This document shows, one piece after another, positions 54,076-63,196 of a DNA stretch of 64,000 nt. The translations under genes were made by a program, and so were the position numbers. Source of the stretch: Arthrobacter sp. Edens01 (GTDB taxonomy: Bacteria; Actinomycetota; Actinomycetes; Actinomycetales; Micrococcaceae); contig NZ_LKIU01000005.1 of the NCBI RefSeq assembly GCF_001307035.1, forward strand, positions 451,664-515,663, written 5' to 3'. Within the stretch, counting starts at the first letter, position 1. Each line of letters opens with the position of its first letter. Below the pieces are notes generated by a model. That model ran no database searches. It was not told where the DNA came from and was given only the letters and a program-made list of their open reading frames with translations.

Positions 54076-54978
54076 ATGTTTGACGCCGGACGCTCCCCAG
54101 CGCCGCTGATGTCCAATCCCCGAGCTGATCGGGTGAAGGAAGCAGCGAAGCTGGCGGGGCGTCCGGCGCGTTTAAAGACCGGCCGTTTCCTGGCCGAAGG
54201 TCCGCAGGCCGTCCGTGAGGCGCTCGTTGCCCACCGCGACGCGCTGGCAGCGGGCCGTCCCGGCGTCGTCGTCGAGGCCTACGCGACCCAGGCGTGTCTC
54301 GAGCGTCTCCCGGAGCTTGAAGAACTCGCTGAGGGCGCGGCACTGCGCCTGGCCACGGATGAAGTGCTGGCGGCCATGGCGGATACGGTCTCACCGCAGG
54401 GAATTGTGGCCGTCTGCCGCATCCCGTCGCCTACCCTGCAGGATGTCCTTGGCACCCGGCCGAAGCTGCTGGCGGTTATGTGCGAGGTGCGTGATCCGGG
54501 CAACGCCGGGACCATCCTGCGTGCCGCAGACTCTGCCGGAGCGGATGCCGTTGTGCTGACTGCCTCCAGCGTGGATATCTACAACCCCAAAGCCGTGCGC
54601 TCCACCGTAGGCTCCCTGTTCCATTTGCCGGTTGTCACCGGCGTCGAGTTCGAGGAACTGGCTGAAGCCGTGAAGGAAGCCGGAATTACCGTTCTTGCTG
54701 CCGACGGCTATGGCAGCGAGGACCTCGACGCGCTGCAGGACGCCTCTTCGCTGCGTCGCCTGGCACCGGAGGCCGCGGACCCTGCGGCTGCCGGACCCCG
54801 CCTCGAAAACCCGACAGCCTGGCTGTTCGGCAACGAAGCCCAGGGACTCTCCGATACTGAACTCTCGTCCGCTGATTTCCGCGTTGCCGTCCCCGTCTAC
54901 GGGCAGGCCGAAAGCCTCAACGTGGGCACGGCAGCCACCGTCTGCCTTTACGCCTCAGCCCGGGCCCAGAACCGCTGA
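54076..54978 (+). CDS. SpoU (SPOUT) RNA 2'-O-ribose methyltransferase
   Basis: 300 residues. N-terminal substrate-binding domain, then the trefoil-knot catalytic domain with motif 1 RDPGNAGTILRAADSAGAD, motif 2 LFGNEAQGL and motif 3 VPVYGQAESLNVGTAATVCL. It belongs with TsnR-like 23S rRNA methyltransferases. Encoded directly after rplT (18 nt), so likely in the infC-rpmI-rplT transcript. The specific ribose is unknown. Resistance to an antibiotic is possible for relatives but not indicated here. Confidence 0.9.
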   Translation: MFDAGRSPAPLMSNPRADRVKEAAKLAGRPARLKTGRFLAEGPQAVREALVAHRDALAAGRPGVVVEAYATQACLERLPELEELAEGAALRLATDEVLAAMADTVSPQGIVAVCRIPSPTLQDVLGTRPKLLAVMCEVRDPGNAGTILRAADSAGADAVVLTASSVDIYNPKAVRSTVGSLFHLPVVTGVEFEELAEAVKEAGITVLAADGYGSEDLDALQDASSLRRLAPEAADPAAAGPRLENPTAWLFGNEAQGLSDTELSSADFRVAVPVYGQAESLNVGTAATVCLYASARAQNR

Positions 54979-55020
54979 CACGAACCTGCAGGCACCCGCG
55001 GCCAGCACGGGCGGAGCCCG

Positions 55021-56262
55021 CTAGCGCGACGTAGACGGTGCGGGCTCAGCAGGCTCATCCTGGAGCGGTGCGGTCACCGAACGGCGACGGTCCAGCGCTC
55101 CGCTGAGCAGTGCAACTCCCAGCCCCAGCAGAGCCAGGACGGCACCCACGATTGCCGGTGAACGGAAGCCCCAGCCCCAGGCAATCACCAGGCCGCCGGC
55201 CATGGCGCCCAGGGCATTGGCCATGTTCAGTGCGGCGTGGTTCAGGGAGGACGCCAGCGATGCCGCTCCGGGGGAGACATCGAGCAGGCGGGTCTGCAGC
55301 GCGGGGGTCAGGGCGGAGCCGATGGCACCTACCAGGAAGACCAGGATGATGGCGCCGGCCTTGTACTGCACACCCCAGGCGTAGACGGCCAGGATCACGA
55401 CGGTACCGGCCAGGACGGCGTAGATGCTGCCCATCACCGAACGGTCGGCAATCCGGCCGCCCACGATGTTGCCCACTACCTGACCCACACCGTAGAGGCC
55501 CACGATCAGCGGCAGCACTCCCATGGAGAAACCTGCGACCTCGGTCATGGTAGGGGAGATGTAGGTGTAGACGGCGAAGAATCCGCCAAAACCGACGGTG
55601 CCCACAAGGAGGGCCAGCCACATCTGCATGCGGCGCAGGGCGCTCAGCTCACGTTTGATGCTGGCATCCGGGTGCGCGGCCTGGAACGGCACGAACCATG
55701 CCACCAGAGCGACAGTCAGCAGGGCAATGGCGCCCACCAGGACGAACATCCAGCGCCAGCCGGCCAGTTGTCCCAGCCAGGTGGCGAAGGGCACTCCGAT
55801 CACGTTGGCGATGCTCAGCCCGAGCATGACCATCGAGATTGCCCAGCCGCGTTTTGTGGGTGCCACCAGGGAGGCCGCGATGACGGCCGCGACGCCGAAG
55901 AAGGCACCGTGCGGCAGTCCTGAAAGGAAACGGGTGACCAGCAGCCACCCGTAGTCCGGGGCAATGAAGGATGAAAGATTGGCCACGGCGAAGAACGCCA
56001 TCAGTCCCAGGGCCAGCCACTTGCGCGGCATCTTGGCTCCGGCGGCTGCAAGAAGAGGCGCACCAACAACGACGCCGAGGGCGTAGGCGGAGATGACGTG
56101 CCCGCCTTCGGGGACGGAGACACCCAGTTCTGCGACCATCTCCTGGAGCAGTCCCATAATGGCGAACTCGGTGGTGCCGATGGCGAAGCCACCTGCGGCA
56201 AGGGCAGTGATGGCCAGGGAAACGTTGCGGGTTTTGGGCGTCGCTACGCGCAGGGAAGGCAT
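55021..56262 (-). CDS. MFS transporter, DHA1/AraJ-like
   Basis: 413 residues and 12 hydrophobic helices. The start ALAAGGFAIGTTEFAIMGLL and the RFLSGLPHGAFFGVAAVIAA block are typical of the DHA1 group that includes AraJ and chloramphenicol/arabinose efflux proteins. Substrate unknown; likely efflux. C-terminal tail is polar and Pro-rich. Convergent with the SpoU gene. Confidence 0.86.
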   Translation of the reverse strand: MPSLRVATPKTRNVSLAITALAAGGFAIGTTEFAIMGLLQEMVAELGVSVPEGGHVISAYALGVVVGAPLLAAAGAKMPRKWLALGLMAFFAVANLSSFIAPDYGWLLVTRFLSGLPHGAFFGVAAVIAASLVAPTKRGWAISMVMLGLSIANVIGVPFATWLGQLAGWRWMFVLVGAIALLTVALVAWFVPFQAAHPDASIKRELSALRRMQMWLALLVGTVGFGGFFAVYTYISPTMTEVAGFSMGVLPLIVGLYGVGQVVGNIVGGRIADRSVMGSIYAVLAGTVVILAVYAWGVQYKAGAIILVFLVGAIGSALTPALQTRLLDVSPGAASLASSLNHAALNMANALGAMAGGLVIAWGWGFRSPAIVGAVLALLGLGVALLSGALDRRRSVTAPLQDEPAEPAPSTSR

Positions 56263-56433
56263 AAGTGCGGGGGTGCTTTCGGATCAGCGGTTGCCGCGGA
56301 GCCGTGAAAAGCACGGTCGCGTCTGGCGGGCCCGGGACCAGCGCGGGAGCAGGGGCTGCCGTTGGCCGGGGGCCAAACGGCCACGATGCCGTTCCTTCCA
56401 AGTCTAGGACAGCGGGCACCGTAGACTCGATCT

Positions 56434-56904
56434 GTGTCGAATTCAGAACTGAAGCAGGTAGTCGGAGCCGCGATCGTGGATGACCTGGGCCAGCCGCGGA
56501 GCCTGCTGGCCGCTCGGCGCACGGCCCCGGAAGCCTATGCCGGCATGTGGGAGTTTCCCGGCGGCAAGGTTGAACCGGGGGAGACCTGCGAAGCCGCCCT
56601 GCACCGTGAGCTCACCGAAGAACTGGGCATTGAGGTGGTTCTGGGCGCCGAGGTGGCCGGACCGCTGGACCAGGGCTGGCCGCTGAACGCCAAAGCCGCG
56701 ATGCGTGTCTGGCTCGTGGAGGTCTCGGCCGGGAAGCCGCAGCCGCTCGAGGATCACGATGAGCTGCGCTGGGTCCCGCTTGATTCCCCGGAGCTTGCTG
56801 ACCTGCCCTGGATTCCGGCGGACCTGCCGATCGTCACGGCGGTTCGTGCGGCCGCGGGTCAGCCCCCGGCTGGAATCGCCTCGCCGGGGCCCTGCCGCCG
56901 CTAA
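56434..56904 (+). CDS. Nudix hydrolase, MutT-like
   Basis: 156 residues with the full Nudix box Gx5Ex7REUxEExGU, seen from GGKVEPGE to RELTEELGIE (about 35-59). The VVGAAIVDD start and the W in the pterin/guanine pocket resemble 8-oxo-dGTP pyrophosphatases, so nucleotide-pool cleaning is likely. A Pro/Gly-rich tail follows. GTG start with TAGACT (56422-56427) 6 nt upstream, leaderless. Confidence 0.88.
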   Translation: MSNSELKQVVGAAIVDDLGQPRSLLAARRTAPEAYAGMWEFPGGKVEPGETCEAALHRELTEELGIEVVLGAEVAGPLDQGWPLNAKAAMRVWLVEVSAGKPQPLEDHDELRWVPLDSPELADLPWIPADLPIVTAVRAAAGQPPAGIASPGPCRR

Positions 56905-56926
56905 GGCGCCGCCGCTGGAAGCCGGG

Positions 56927-57415
56927 TCAGGCGTCCGCGAGGATCGCGTCCATTTGGGACATGGCGCAGGCCACGCCGTCAATGGCGCCCATGGAGATCT
57001 GTTCCTCCATCTGCTCCCGGTCCGCAAATGCCGTCACGACTTCAACGACCGTTCCCCTGTCCCGGGCAGCGAAGGTGACGGTGACGTCGGAGATCGGCAT
57101 GTCGTCCCGGCGGGTGCCGTCCTCCTCGGCAAAGCCGTCGCGGAAGCGCAGCTTCTCCGGGCGTTCGACCGAGATCACCTCCCACCAACCGTGGTACGTT
57201 TCGCCGTCCGGTCCGGTCATGAAGTAGGTGACCGTGCCCCCGGGCGTCAGGTCGTGCTGCGGAACCGTGGCGGGGTGCGTTGGCGGACCCCACCACCGCT
57301 CGAGCTTCCGCGGGTCGGCCCACAGCTCCCAGACCTGTTCGGGAGCTGCCTCGAACTCCGCGAGGGCGGTGATGGTCAGGGTGTCGTAGTCCTTGTCGAT
57401 GCTCTTCACGCTCAT
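56927..57415 (-). CDS. SRPBCC/AHSA1 domain protein
   Basis: 162 residues of the START-like AHSA1 fold: FEAAPEQVWELWADPRKLERWWGPP near 20-44, GGTVTYFMTGPDGE and the late GTVVEVVTAFAD block. These proteins bind hydrophobic ligands or co-chaperone Hsp90. It is 12 nt after an ArsR-type gene, a frequent pairing in actinobacteria, and is presumably controlled by it. Ligand unknown. Confidence 0.87.
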   Translation of the reverse strand: MSVKSIDKDYDTLTITALAEFEAAPEQVWELWADPRKLERWWGPPTHPATVPQHDLTPGGTVTYFMTGPDGETYHGWWEVISVERPEKLRFRDGFAEEDGTRRDDMPISDVTVTFAARDRGTVVEVVTAFADREQMEEQISMGAIDGVACAMSQMDAILADA

Positions 57416-57427
57416 GACTAATCTCCT

Positions 57428-57781
57428 CTACCGGGGTCCGTTCCCGGGCGTTTCCTGCCGCAGCAGGTCTGACATCCGGTTCAGCCGGCCTTCCCAGGCC
57501 TCAGCCAGCGCGTCCAGCGCGCGGTGTGCCTGGTCGACGGCGTCCGGTGCGGTGCTCACGAGCTGTTCCCTCCCGCGGCGAACCTTGAAGACCAGGCCTG
57601 CCGCTTCGAGGACCGCGACGTGCTTCTGCACCGCCGCGAAACTCATGGGATAGGCCTCGGCCAGCCGCGATACCGACAGTTCACCGGCGGCCGCACGGCG
57701 CAGGATGTCCCTGCGTGTGCTGTCCGCCAGGGCATGGAACAGGCGGTTCACGGCTTCGTCTGACAACGCATCTACAACCAT
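57428..57781 (-). CDS. ArsR-type winged-helix regulator
   Basis: 117 residues. HTH (about 15-80) with FHALADSTRRDILRRAAAG, LAEAYPMSFAAVQKHVAVLE and the wing VRRGREQL. No metal-binding cysteine motif, so it likely responds to something other than metal. Start ATG 57781; a longer version begins at 57811. The start codon lies within an 18-bp inverted repeat (57773-57790) and TAAGTT is 8 nt upstream. Confidence 0.9.
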   Translation of the reverse strand: MVVDALSDEAVNRLFHALADSTRRDILRRAAAGELSVSRLAEAYPMSFAAVQKHVAVLEAAGLVFKVRRGREQLVSTAPDAVDQAHRALDALAEAWEGRLNRMSDLLRQETPGNGPR

Positions 57782-57790
57782 TTGGTTGTA
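57773..57790. promoter_or_regulatory. Operator-like inverted repeat over the ArsR start codon
   Basis: TACAACCA (57773-57780) and TGGTTGTA (57783-57790) are perfect reverse complements separated by TT. The ATG and probable transcription start fall inside it. Binding here would block both transcription and the start site, an autoregulation expected for ArsR proteins. Confidence 0.6.
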
Positions 57791-57832
57791 ACTTAGGACT
57801 CGCCGCGGCACCGGTCAAGACCTCCGGGGAAA

Positions 57833-58864
57833 TTAGAAGAGAGTGCCGGCTGCCACGGGCAGGCCGGCCGCCGTCTTCGGAGCGGGCCGGGCTGCACCCC
57901 GGGTGGCGAGGAACTGGTTTTTGCCGGCGAAACCGTGCCGCTTCTTGAAGTGCGTGATTCGTCCCGCAAGCCACTGGCGGTATTCCTTCGATGCGTACGT
58001 GCCGCCGTCGTACAGCTGGTCGTAGCGTGCCGAAAGCTGAGGATAGTCGCGCGCGAGCCATTCCCGGTACCACTCTCGCGCTCCCGGGCGAAGGTGCAGG
58101 GCGCCGGCCGTGACCGACATGGCGCCGGCGTCCGCCAGTGCGGAAAAGAGTGCGTCCAGCGACTCGTCGCCGTCGGTCAGCCACGGCAGGATCGGCATGG
58201 CCATCACATTGCAGTCCATGCCGGCATCCCGGATGCGCCGGATCAGGTCCAGCCGGGCTTTGGGTGACGGGGTTCCGGGCTCTACCTGGTGGGCCAGGTC
58301 CGGATCCAGCAGGGCGAGGGAGATTCCCATGCTGATGCTGGTCTGTTGTGCCGCCTCCGCCAGGAGCGGCAGATCGCGGGCGAGGAGGGTTCCCTTGGTC
58401 AAGATGGAGAAGGGAGTTCCGCTGTCCGCCAGCGCCCGGATGATGTCCGGCATGAGCTTGTAGCGGCCCTCGGCCCGCTGGTACGGATCGGTGTTGGTGC
58501 CCATGGCCACGTGTTCGTACTGCCAGGACGGCTTGGCGAGTTCCTTCCGCAGAACCTCGCCGGCGTTGGTTTTGACTACGAGCTGGCTGTCAAAGTCGGC
58601 ACCGGTATCCAGGTCCAGGTAGCTGTGTGTCTTCCGGGCGAAGCAGTAAACGCAGGCGTGGCTGCAGCCCCGGTAGGGATTCACCGTCCAGCAGAACGGC
58701 ATGGAGGAAGTCTTCGGAACCTTGTTCAGGACGGATTTCGCGAGGACCTCGTGAAAAGTCACGCCCGCGAATCCCGGTGTCTGTACTGACCGGACCAGCC
58801 CCTGCAGGGGGAGCAGCGCGTCAGCGGACGGCGCTGCTTTTGGTTCCTGTTCCTGCCATCTCAT
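57833..58864 (-). CDS. Radical SAM protein, Rv2578c-like
   Basis: 343 residues with the radical SAM cluster CSHACVYC (C67, C71, C74), NPYRGC before it and GTNTDPYQRAEGRYKLMPDI after it. This is the SplB-related Rv2578c family. Its reaction is unknown. An SOS box lies 11 nt upstream of the ATG. From memory, the M. tuberculosis homologue is in the LexA regulon, consistent with a DNA-damage role, possibly repair of a photoproduct-like lesion by analogy with SplB. Confidence 0.88.
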   Translation of the reverse strand: MRWQEQEPKAAPSADALLPLQGLVRSVQTPGFAGVTFHEVLAKSVLNKVPKTSSMPFCWTVNPYRGCSHACVYCFARKTHSYLDLDTGADFDSQLVVKTNAGEVLRKELAKPSWQYEHVAMGTNTDPYQRAEGRYKLMPDIIRALADSGTPFSILTKGTLLARDLPLLAEAAQQTSISMGISLALLDPDLAHQVEPGTPSPKARLDLIRRIRDAGMDCNVMAMPILPWLTDGDESLDALFSALADAGAMSVTAGALHLRPGAREWYREWLARDYPQLSARYDQLYDGGTYASKEYRQWLAGRITHFKKRHGFAGKNQFLATRGAARPAPKTAAGLPVAAGTLF

Positions 58865-58874
58865 GCGACCAATT

Positions 58875-58888
58875 AGAACATACGTTCG
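58875..58888 (-). promoter_or_regulatory. SOS box upstream of the radical SAM gene
   Basis: AGAACATACGTTCG (plus strand) matches CGAACATATGTTCG at 12 of 14 positions with a perfect GAAC/GTTC core. It is 11 nt from the start codon at 58864. Confidence 0.8.
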
Positions 58889-58910
58889 AATTATGGCCTA
58901 CCCCTCGAGA

Positions 58911-58956
58911 GGCCAGTTGCGGCTCTTTTCAGCGCCGAAAAGAGCCGTAACTGGCC
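58911..58956. terminator. 20-bp hairpin overlapping the end of the HExxH gene
   Basis: 58911-58930 and 58937-58956 are reverse complements except for one G-T, with a 6-nt loop. It covers the last codons and the stop of the minus-strand gene at 58929. Neither flank has a strong T-run. A terminator or a repeat element of the chromosome are both possible. Confidence 0.6.
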
Positions 58957-59408
58957 TTTCGGCGGGGAGAGGGGCGGGGCCGGTAACCGCCTTCGGCCAG
59001 CCCGGCCAGGACTTCAAAGATGTTCGACGACGCCGGGTCCCCGGTCCGCAGCCGGGAGTAGCCCGCAGCAGCAAAGTAGAGCGGCAGGAACGCGAGTCCA
59101 AGCACGGCGTACTGGGAGCTGTGCCGGGCCTCGTGGCGCAGCAGCGTGGAGGCGGGCGCGGCGGGCGCGGCGTCGAACGCCTGGGCAACGCGGGAACGGT
59201 AGAGGATCACGTTCCCGACGGTGAACGCCGCTGCGTGCGGAAGGCCCAGCTTCCAGCCCCCGGCCAGCAGCAGCCCGCCAGAGCCCCGATGCACCGGCAC
59301 CCCGCCGATTCGGGCAACCAGGAGGCCGGCCGCCGTCGTGCCGTTGACCAGATTCAGTGCGCGGCGCATTGCCTGTCTACGGGACAAACACTGCCGGGCA
59401 AGGCTCAT
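58929..59408 (-). CDS. Membrane protein with HExxH motif, unknown
   Basis: About 159 residues with a hydrophobic N-terminal half and a second hydrophobic segment (LGLAFLPLYFAAAGYSRL). Between them is RHEARHSSQY: H92-E93-x-x-H96 followed by Q99, a zincin-like motif seen in several small membrane proteins. Whether it is catalytic is unknown. The start is uncertain: ATG 59408 has TACCAT 7 nt upstream; ATG 59417 and GTG 59441 are in frame. The C-terminus is encoded in a hairpin. Confidence 0.65.
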   Translation of the reverse strand: MSLARQCLSRRQAMRRALNLVNGTTAAGLLVARIGGVPVHRGSGGLLLAGGWKLGLPHAAAFTVGNVILYRSRVAQAFDAAPAAPASTLLRHEARHSSQYAVLGLAFLPLYFAAAGYSRLRTGDPASSNIFEVLAGLAEGGYRPRPSPRRKASYGSFRR

Positions 59409-59469
59409 GCTGCCCATGGTAAGTGAGCGGACGGTCTTCACACTGCCCGGGCGGACGGCGTTAGTTGGT

Positions 59470-59475
59470 TAGACT
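59470..59475 (+). promoter_or_regulatory. Possible -10 element of pheST
   Basis: TAGACT, 87 nt before the pheS ATG, the only good TANNNT in the gap. The leader of about 80 nt includes no T-box stem and no leader ORF with a usable start codon. Confidence 0.4.
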
Positions 59476-59562
59476 GGTAGCCGCAGGCTGCGTACCTTTG
59501 CCTGCAGCATCCCTTTTGCTTTCACCCACATCAACACGGCCGGAAACAGGTAAGAACGGTAC

Positions 59563-60639
59563 ATGTCGAATTCCATACCGGGGACGGACTCCCCAGACAA
59601 CGCGGCACCCAATCCGCTTGATGAGACAGCGATAGCCGCTGCCGTTGAATCAGCGCTCGCCGCGATCAGCTCCGCAGCGGACCTGGATGCCCTCAAGGAC
59701 GTCCGCATCGCCGTGACCGGCGAGAAGTCCCCGCTGTCCCTGGCCAACCGCCAGATCGGATCGCTGCCCAAGGACCAGAAAGCCGCCGCCGGCAAGGTTG
59801 TTGGCCCGGCCCGCGGACGAATCAACCAGGCGCTCGCCGCCCGCACCGTTGAGCTTGAAGCTGAGCGTGATGCCCGGATCCTCGTCGAGGAAGCCGTCGA
59901 TGTCACCGCAGCTCCCCGCCGCCGCCGCATGGGCGGACGCCACCCGCTCTCCACCCTGCAGGACCGCGTCAGCGATATCTTCGTGGGCATGGGCTGGGAA
60001 GTCGCCGAGGGTCCCGAGGTTGAATCCGAATGGTTCAACTTCGACGCCCTGAACTTCAAGCCGGACCACCCTGCCCGCGAAATGCAGGACACCTTCTTCG
60101 TGGAGCCCCCCGAAGCGCACCTGGTGATGCGCACGCACACCTCCCCGGTGCAGGTCCGTTCAATGCTCGAGCGCGACCTGCCGATCTACGTGCTGTGTCC
60201 CGGCAAGGTGTTCCGCACCGATGAACTCGACGCCACGCACACCCCGGTGTTCCACCAGTTCGAGGGCCTCGCGATCGACAAGGGCCTCACCATGGCAGAC
60301 CTGGTCGGCACCCTGGAGCACTTCACCCGTGTGCTCTTCGGCGACGAAGCCAAGGTACGGCTGCGCCCGAACTACTTCCCGTTCACCGAGCCCAGCGCCG
60401 AGCTGGACATCTGGCACCCCGGCGCCAAGGGCGGTCCGCGCTGGATCGAGTGGGGCGGCTGCGGCATGGTCAACCCCAACGTGCTGCGCGCCGCGGGAAT
60501 CGACCCCGAGGTCTATTCAGGTTTTGCCTTTGGCATGGGCATTGAGCGTGCCCTCATGTTCCGCAACGAAGTATCCGACATGCGGGACATGATCGAAGGC
60601 GACGTACGTTTCAGCGAACACTTCGGGATGGAGATCTAA
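59563..60639 (+). CDS. pheS: Phenylalanine--tRNA ligase alpha subunit
   Basis: Class II synthetase catalytic subunit. 358 residues. N-terminal coiled coil, motif 2 [20 protein letters not shown] (about 219-238) and motif 3 [16 protein letters not shown] (about 323-338). The short Ser/Pro/Asp-rich start is variable. ATG 59563, with pheT starting at the next base after the stop. Forms a heterotetramer with PheT. Confidence 0.97.
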   Translation: MSNSIPGTDSPDNAAPNPLDETAIAAAVESALAAISSAADLDALKDVRIAVTGEKSPLSLANRQIGSLPKDQKAAAGKVVGPARGRINQALAARTVELEAERDARILVEEAVDVTAAPRRRRMGGRHPLSTLQDRVSDIFVGMGWEVAEGPEVESEWFNFDALNFKPDHPAREMQDTFFVEPPEAHLVMRTHTSPVQVRSMLERDLPIYVLCPGKVFRTDELDATHTPVFHQFEGLAIDKGLTMADLVGTLEHFTRVLFGDEAKVRLRPNYFPFTEPSAELDIWHPGAKGGPRWIEWGGCGMVNPNVLRAAGIDPEVYSGFAFGMGIERALMFRNEVSDMRDMIEGDVRFSEHFGMEI

Positions 60640-63183
60640 GTGAGAATCCCACTTTCCTGGCTGCGCGAGTACGCCCAGGTGCCGGCGGATGCAACCGCCG
60701 AAGACGTGATGGCAGAGCTGGTCAAGGTTGGCCTGGAGGAAGAGGACGTCCACCGTCCCACCGACGAACTGCAGGGCCCGATCGTGGTCGGCCAGGTGCT
60801 CTCCAAGGAGCCCGAGCCGCAGAAGAACGGCAAGACCATCAACTGGTGCTCCGTCCGGGTGGTGCCGGAGGGCGCTGAGCAGACGCTGACCGGTGACGGC
60901 ATTGACCCGTCCGGCGTGCAGGGCATCGTCTGCGGCGCGCACAACTTCGAGGTGGGGGACAAGGTTGTTGTCACCCTGCCCGGCGCCGTGCTGCCCGGTG
61001 ATTTCCGGATCAGCCCGCGCAAGACCTACGGCCACGTTTCCGCCGGCATGATCGCCTCCGTGCGTGAACTCGGCATCGGCGAAGACCACGACGGCATCCT
61101 GGTGCTCTCCACCCTGGGTCTTGATCCCGAGGTCGGCACCGACGCGATGGAGCTGCTGGGCCTCTACGACCAGGCGGCGGAAATCAACGTCACCCCGGAC
61201 CGCGGCTACGTCTTCTCCATCCGCGGCGCTGCCCGCGAGTACGCCCACGCCACCGGCACCAAGTTCACCGACCCCGCGGCCACGGTGGAGGTTCCGGAAG
61301 CCGACGGCGCCGGGTACCCGGTGCGCCTGGCCGACGAAGCCCCGATCTACGGCAAGGCCGGCTGCGACCGCTTCGTGGCACGCACCGTCCGCGGCGTGGA
61401 CCCCACCCGCCCGACGCCGCCGTGGATGTCCTCACGCCTGCGCCTGGCCGGCATGCGGTCCATCTCGCTGGTCGTGGACATCTCCAACTACGTGATGCTC
61501 GAGCTCGGCCAGCCGCTGCACTTCTACGACCTGGACAAGCTCACGGGCGAGATCGTGGTCCGCCGCGCCAACCCGGGCGAGACGCTGAAGACCCTGGATG
61601 ACAAGGTCCGCACGCTGGACCCCGAGGACCTGCTGATCACTGACGGCTCCGGTGCCATTGGCATCGCCGGCGTGATGGGCGGCAATGCCACCGAGGTCTC
61701 CGACGCCACACAGAACGTCCTGATTGAGGCCGCCCACTTCGAGGAAGTCTCGATTGGCCGTTCGCGCCGCCGCCACAAGCTCCCGTCCGAGGCGTCCAAG
61801 CGCTTCGAGCGCGGCGTTGACTGGTACGTCGCGGACATCGCTGCCCAGCGCGCCGTCGACCTCCTGGTGGAACTGGCCGGCGGCACCGCCGACGAATCCA
61901 TCACCGACGCCGGAACCGCACCGGAAACCCGCAGCATCTTCCTGCCGGCGGACTTCCCGGCCAGGCTGATCGGCCTGGAGTTCACCGAGGACCAGATCAC
62001 CGGCACGCTCACCGATTTGGGCGCAGACGTTGAAAAGGCCGACGGCGGCTTCCGGGTAGTTCCCCCGAGCTGGCGGACCGACCTGGAAACCCGTGAGGAC
62101 CTCACCGAGGAAATCATCCGGCTGGTGGGCTACGACAAGATCCCCTCCACCCTTCCGGTTGCTCCTCCCGGCCGCGGCCTGACCCGCGTCCAGCAGCAGC
62201 GCCGCCGGCTGCAGCAGTCCCTCGCGGCGTCGGGCCTCACCGAAGTGCTGTCCTACCCCTTCGTCACCGAAGCGGACAACAACACCTTCGGCACCCCGGT
62301 GGCCGGCGAAGAACGCCCGGCCATGAAGCTGGCCAACCCGCTCTCCGCCGAGTTCGGCTACCTGCGCACCTCGGTGCTGCCGGGCCTGTTCGACGTCGCC
62401 AAGCGGAACCTTTCACGCGGCTTCCGGGACCTGGCGCTCTTCGAATCCGCGCTCGTCTTCCTTCCGGGGGAGCAGAACGGCACGGAGTCGATTCCGCCGC
62501 TGGGTGTCAAGCCCTCGGAAGAGGTCCTCGACGGCCTCTACAACGGAATCCCGGACCAGCCGCTGCACATCGGCGTACTGTTCACCGGCCACGAGTCACC
62601 CGCCGGCGCCGGCCACACTCCGCGTGCCTGGGACTGGGCCGACGCCGTCGACACCGCCCGGCTCATGGGCGACGTGCTCGGCGTCGAACTGGTCATCGGC
62701 CAAGGCGAACACCAGGCTTTCCACCCGGGACGCACCGCCAGGATCTCGCTGCGCAGCGGTGAGACCGTGGGGTACGCCGGTGAACTGCACCCGAAGCTGC
62801 TCGCAGCGCGGGACATGCCGGCCCGCACCGTGGCGCTGGAGCTCGACGCCGATGCTCTCTTCGACGCAGCACCGGACGTGATCGTGGCGAAGGAAATTTC
62901 CACGTACCCGGCCACCACGCAGGATGTGGCGCTCATTGTGGGCGAGGAGATCCCTGCCGAGTCCGTGCTGGAAACCCTGCGTGAAGGTGCCGGCGACCTG
63001 CTGGAAGACATCGCGCTGTTCGACGTCTACACCGGCAAGGGCATCGAGCCGGGGCACAAGTCCCTGGCCTTTGCCCTGCGCTTCCGCGCCGATGACCGCA
63101 CGCTGACCGCCGACGAGGCCTCCGAATCCCGGGCGGCCGCCGTCGCGCTGGCCGCCGAGCGTTTTGGTGCCGTGCAGCGGTAG
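60640..63183 (+). CDS. pheT: Phenylalanine--tRNA ligase beta subunit
   Basis: 847 residues. tRNA-binding OB domain (about 40-150), B3/B4 editing domain (near 210-380, with RSISLVVDISNYVMLELGQP), B5 domain (near 410-480), catalytic-like core and a C-terminal ferredoxin-like anticodon-binding domain ending AAERFGAVQR. Domain order and length match bacterial PheT. GTG start abutting the pheS TAA. A strong terminator follows. Confidence 0.97.
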   Translation: MRIPLSWLREYAQVPADATAEDVMAELVKVGLEEEDVHRPTDELQGPIVVGQVLSKEPEPQKNGKTINWCSVRVVPEGAEQTLTGDGIDPSGVQGIVCGAHNFEVGDKVVVTLPGAVLPGDFRISPRKTYGHVSAGMIASVRELGIGEDHDGILVLSTLGLDPEVGTDAMELLGLYDQAAEINVTPDRGYVFSIRGAAREYAHATGTKFTDPAATVEVPEADGAGYPVRLADEAPIYGKAGCDRFVARTVRGVDPTRPTPPWMSSRLRLAGMRSISLVVDISNYVMLELGQPLHFYDLDKLTGEIVVRRANPGETLKTLDDKVRTLDPEDLLITDGSGAIGIAGVMGGNATEVSDATQNVLIEAAHFEEVSIGRSRRRHKLPSEASKRFERGVDWYVADIAAQRAVDLLVELAGGTADESITDAGTAPETRSIFLPADFPARLIGLEFTEDQITGTLTDLGADVEKADGGFRVVPPSWRTDLETREDLTEEIIRLVGYDKIPSTLPVAPPGRGLTRVQQQRRRLQQSLAASGLTEVLSYPFVTEADNNTFGTPVAGEERPAMKLANPLSAEFGYLRTSVLPGLFDVAKRNLSRGFRDLALFESALVFLPGEQNGTESIPPLGVKPSEEVLDGLYNGIPDQPLHIGVLFTGHESPAGAGHTPRAWDWADAVDTARLMGDVLGVELVIGQGEHQAFHPGRTARISLRSGETVGYAGELHPKLLAARDMPARTVALELDADALFDAAPDVIVAKEISTYPATTQDVALIVGEEIPAESVLETLREGAGDLLEDIALFDVYTGKGIEPGHKSLAFALRFRADDRTLTADEASESRAAAVALAAERFGAVQR

Positions 63184-63196
63184 TTCCACCTCAAAA

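Noticed and set aside
59476-59562. Possible Phe-rich leader peptide for pheST attenuation
   Set aside because: A frame with several Phe codons exists, but it has no ATG, GTG or TTG start and no terminator/antiterminator pair follows.
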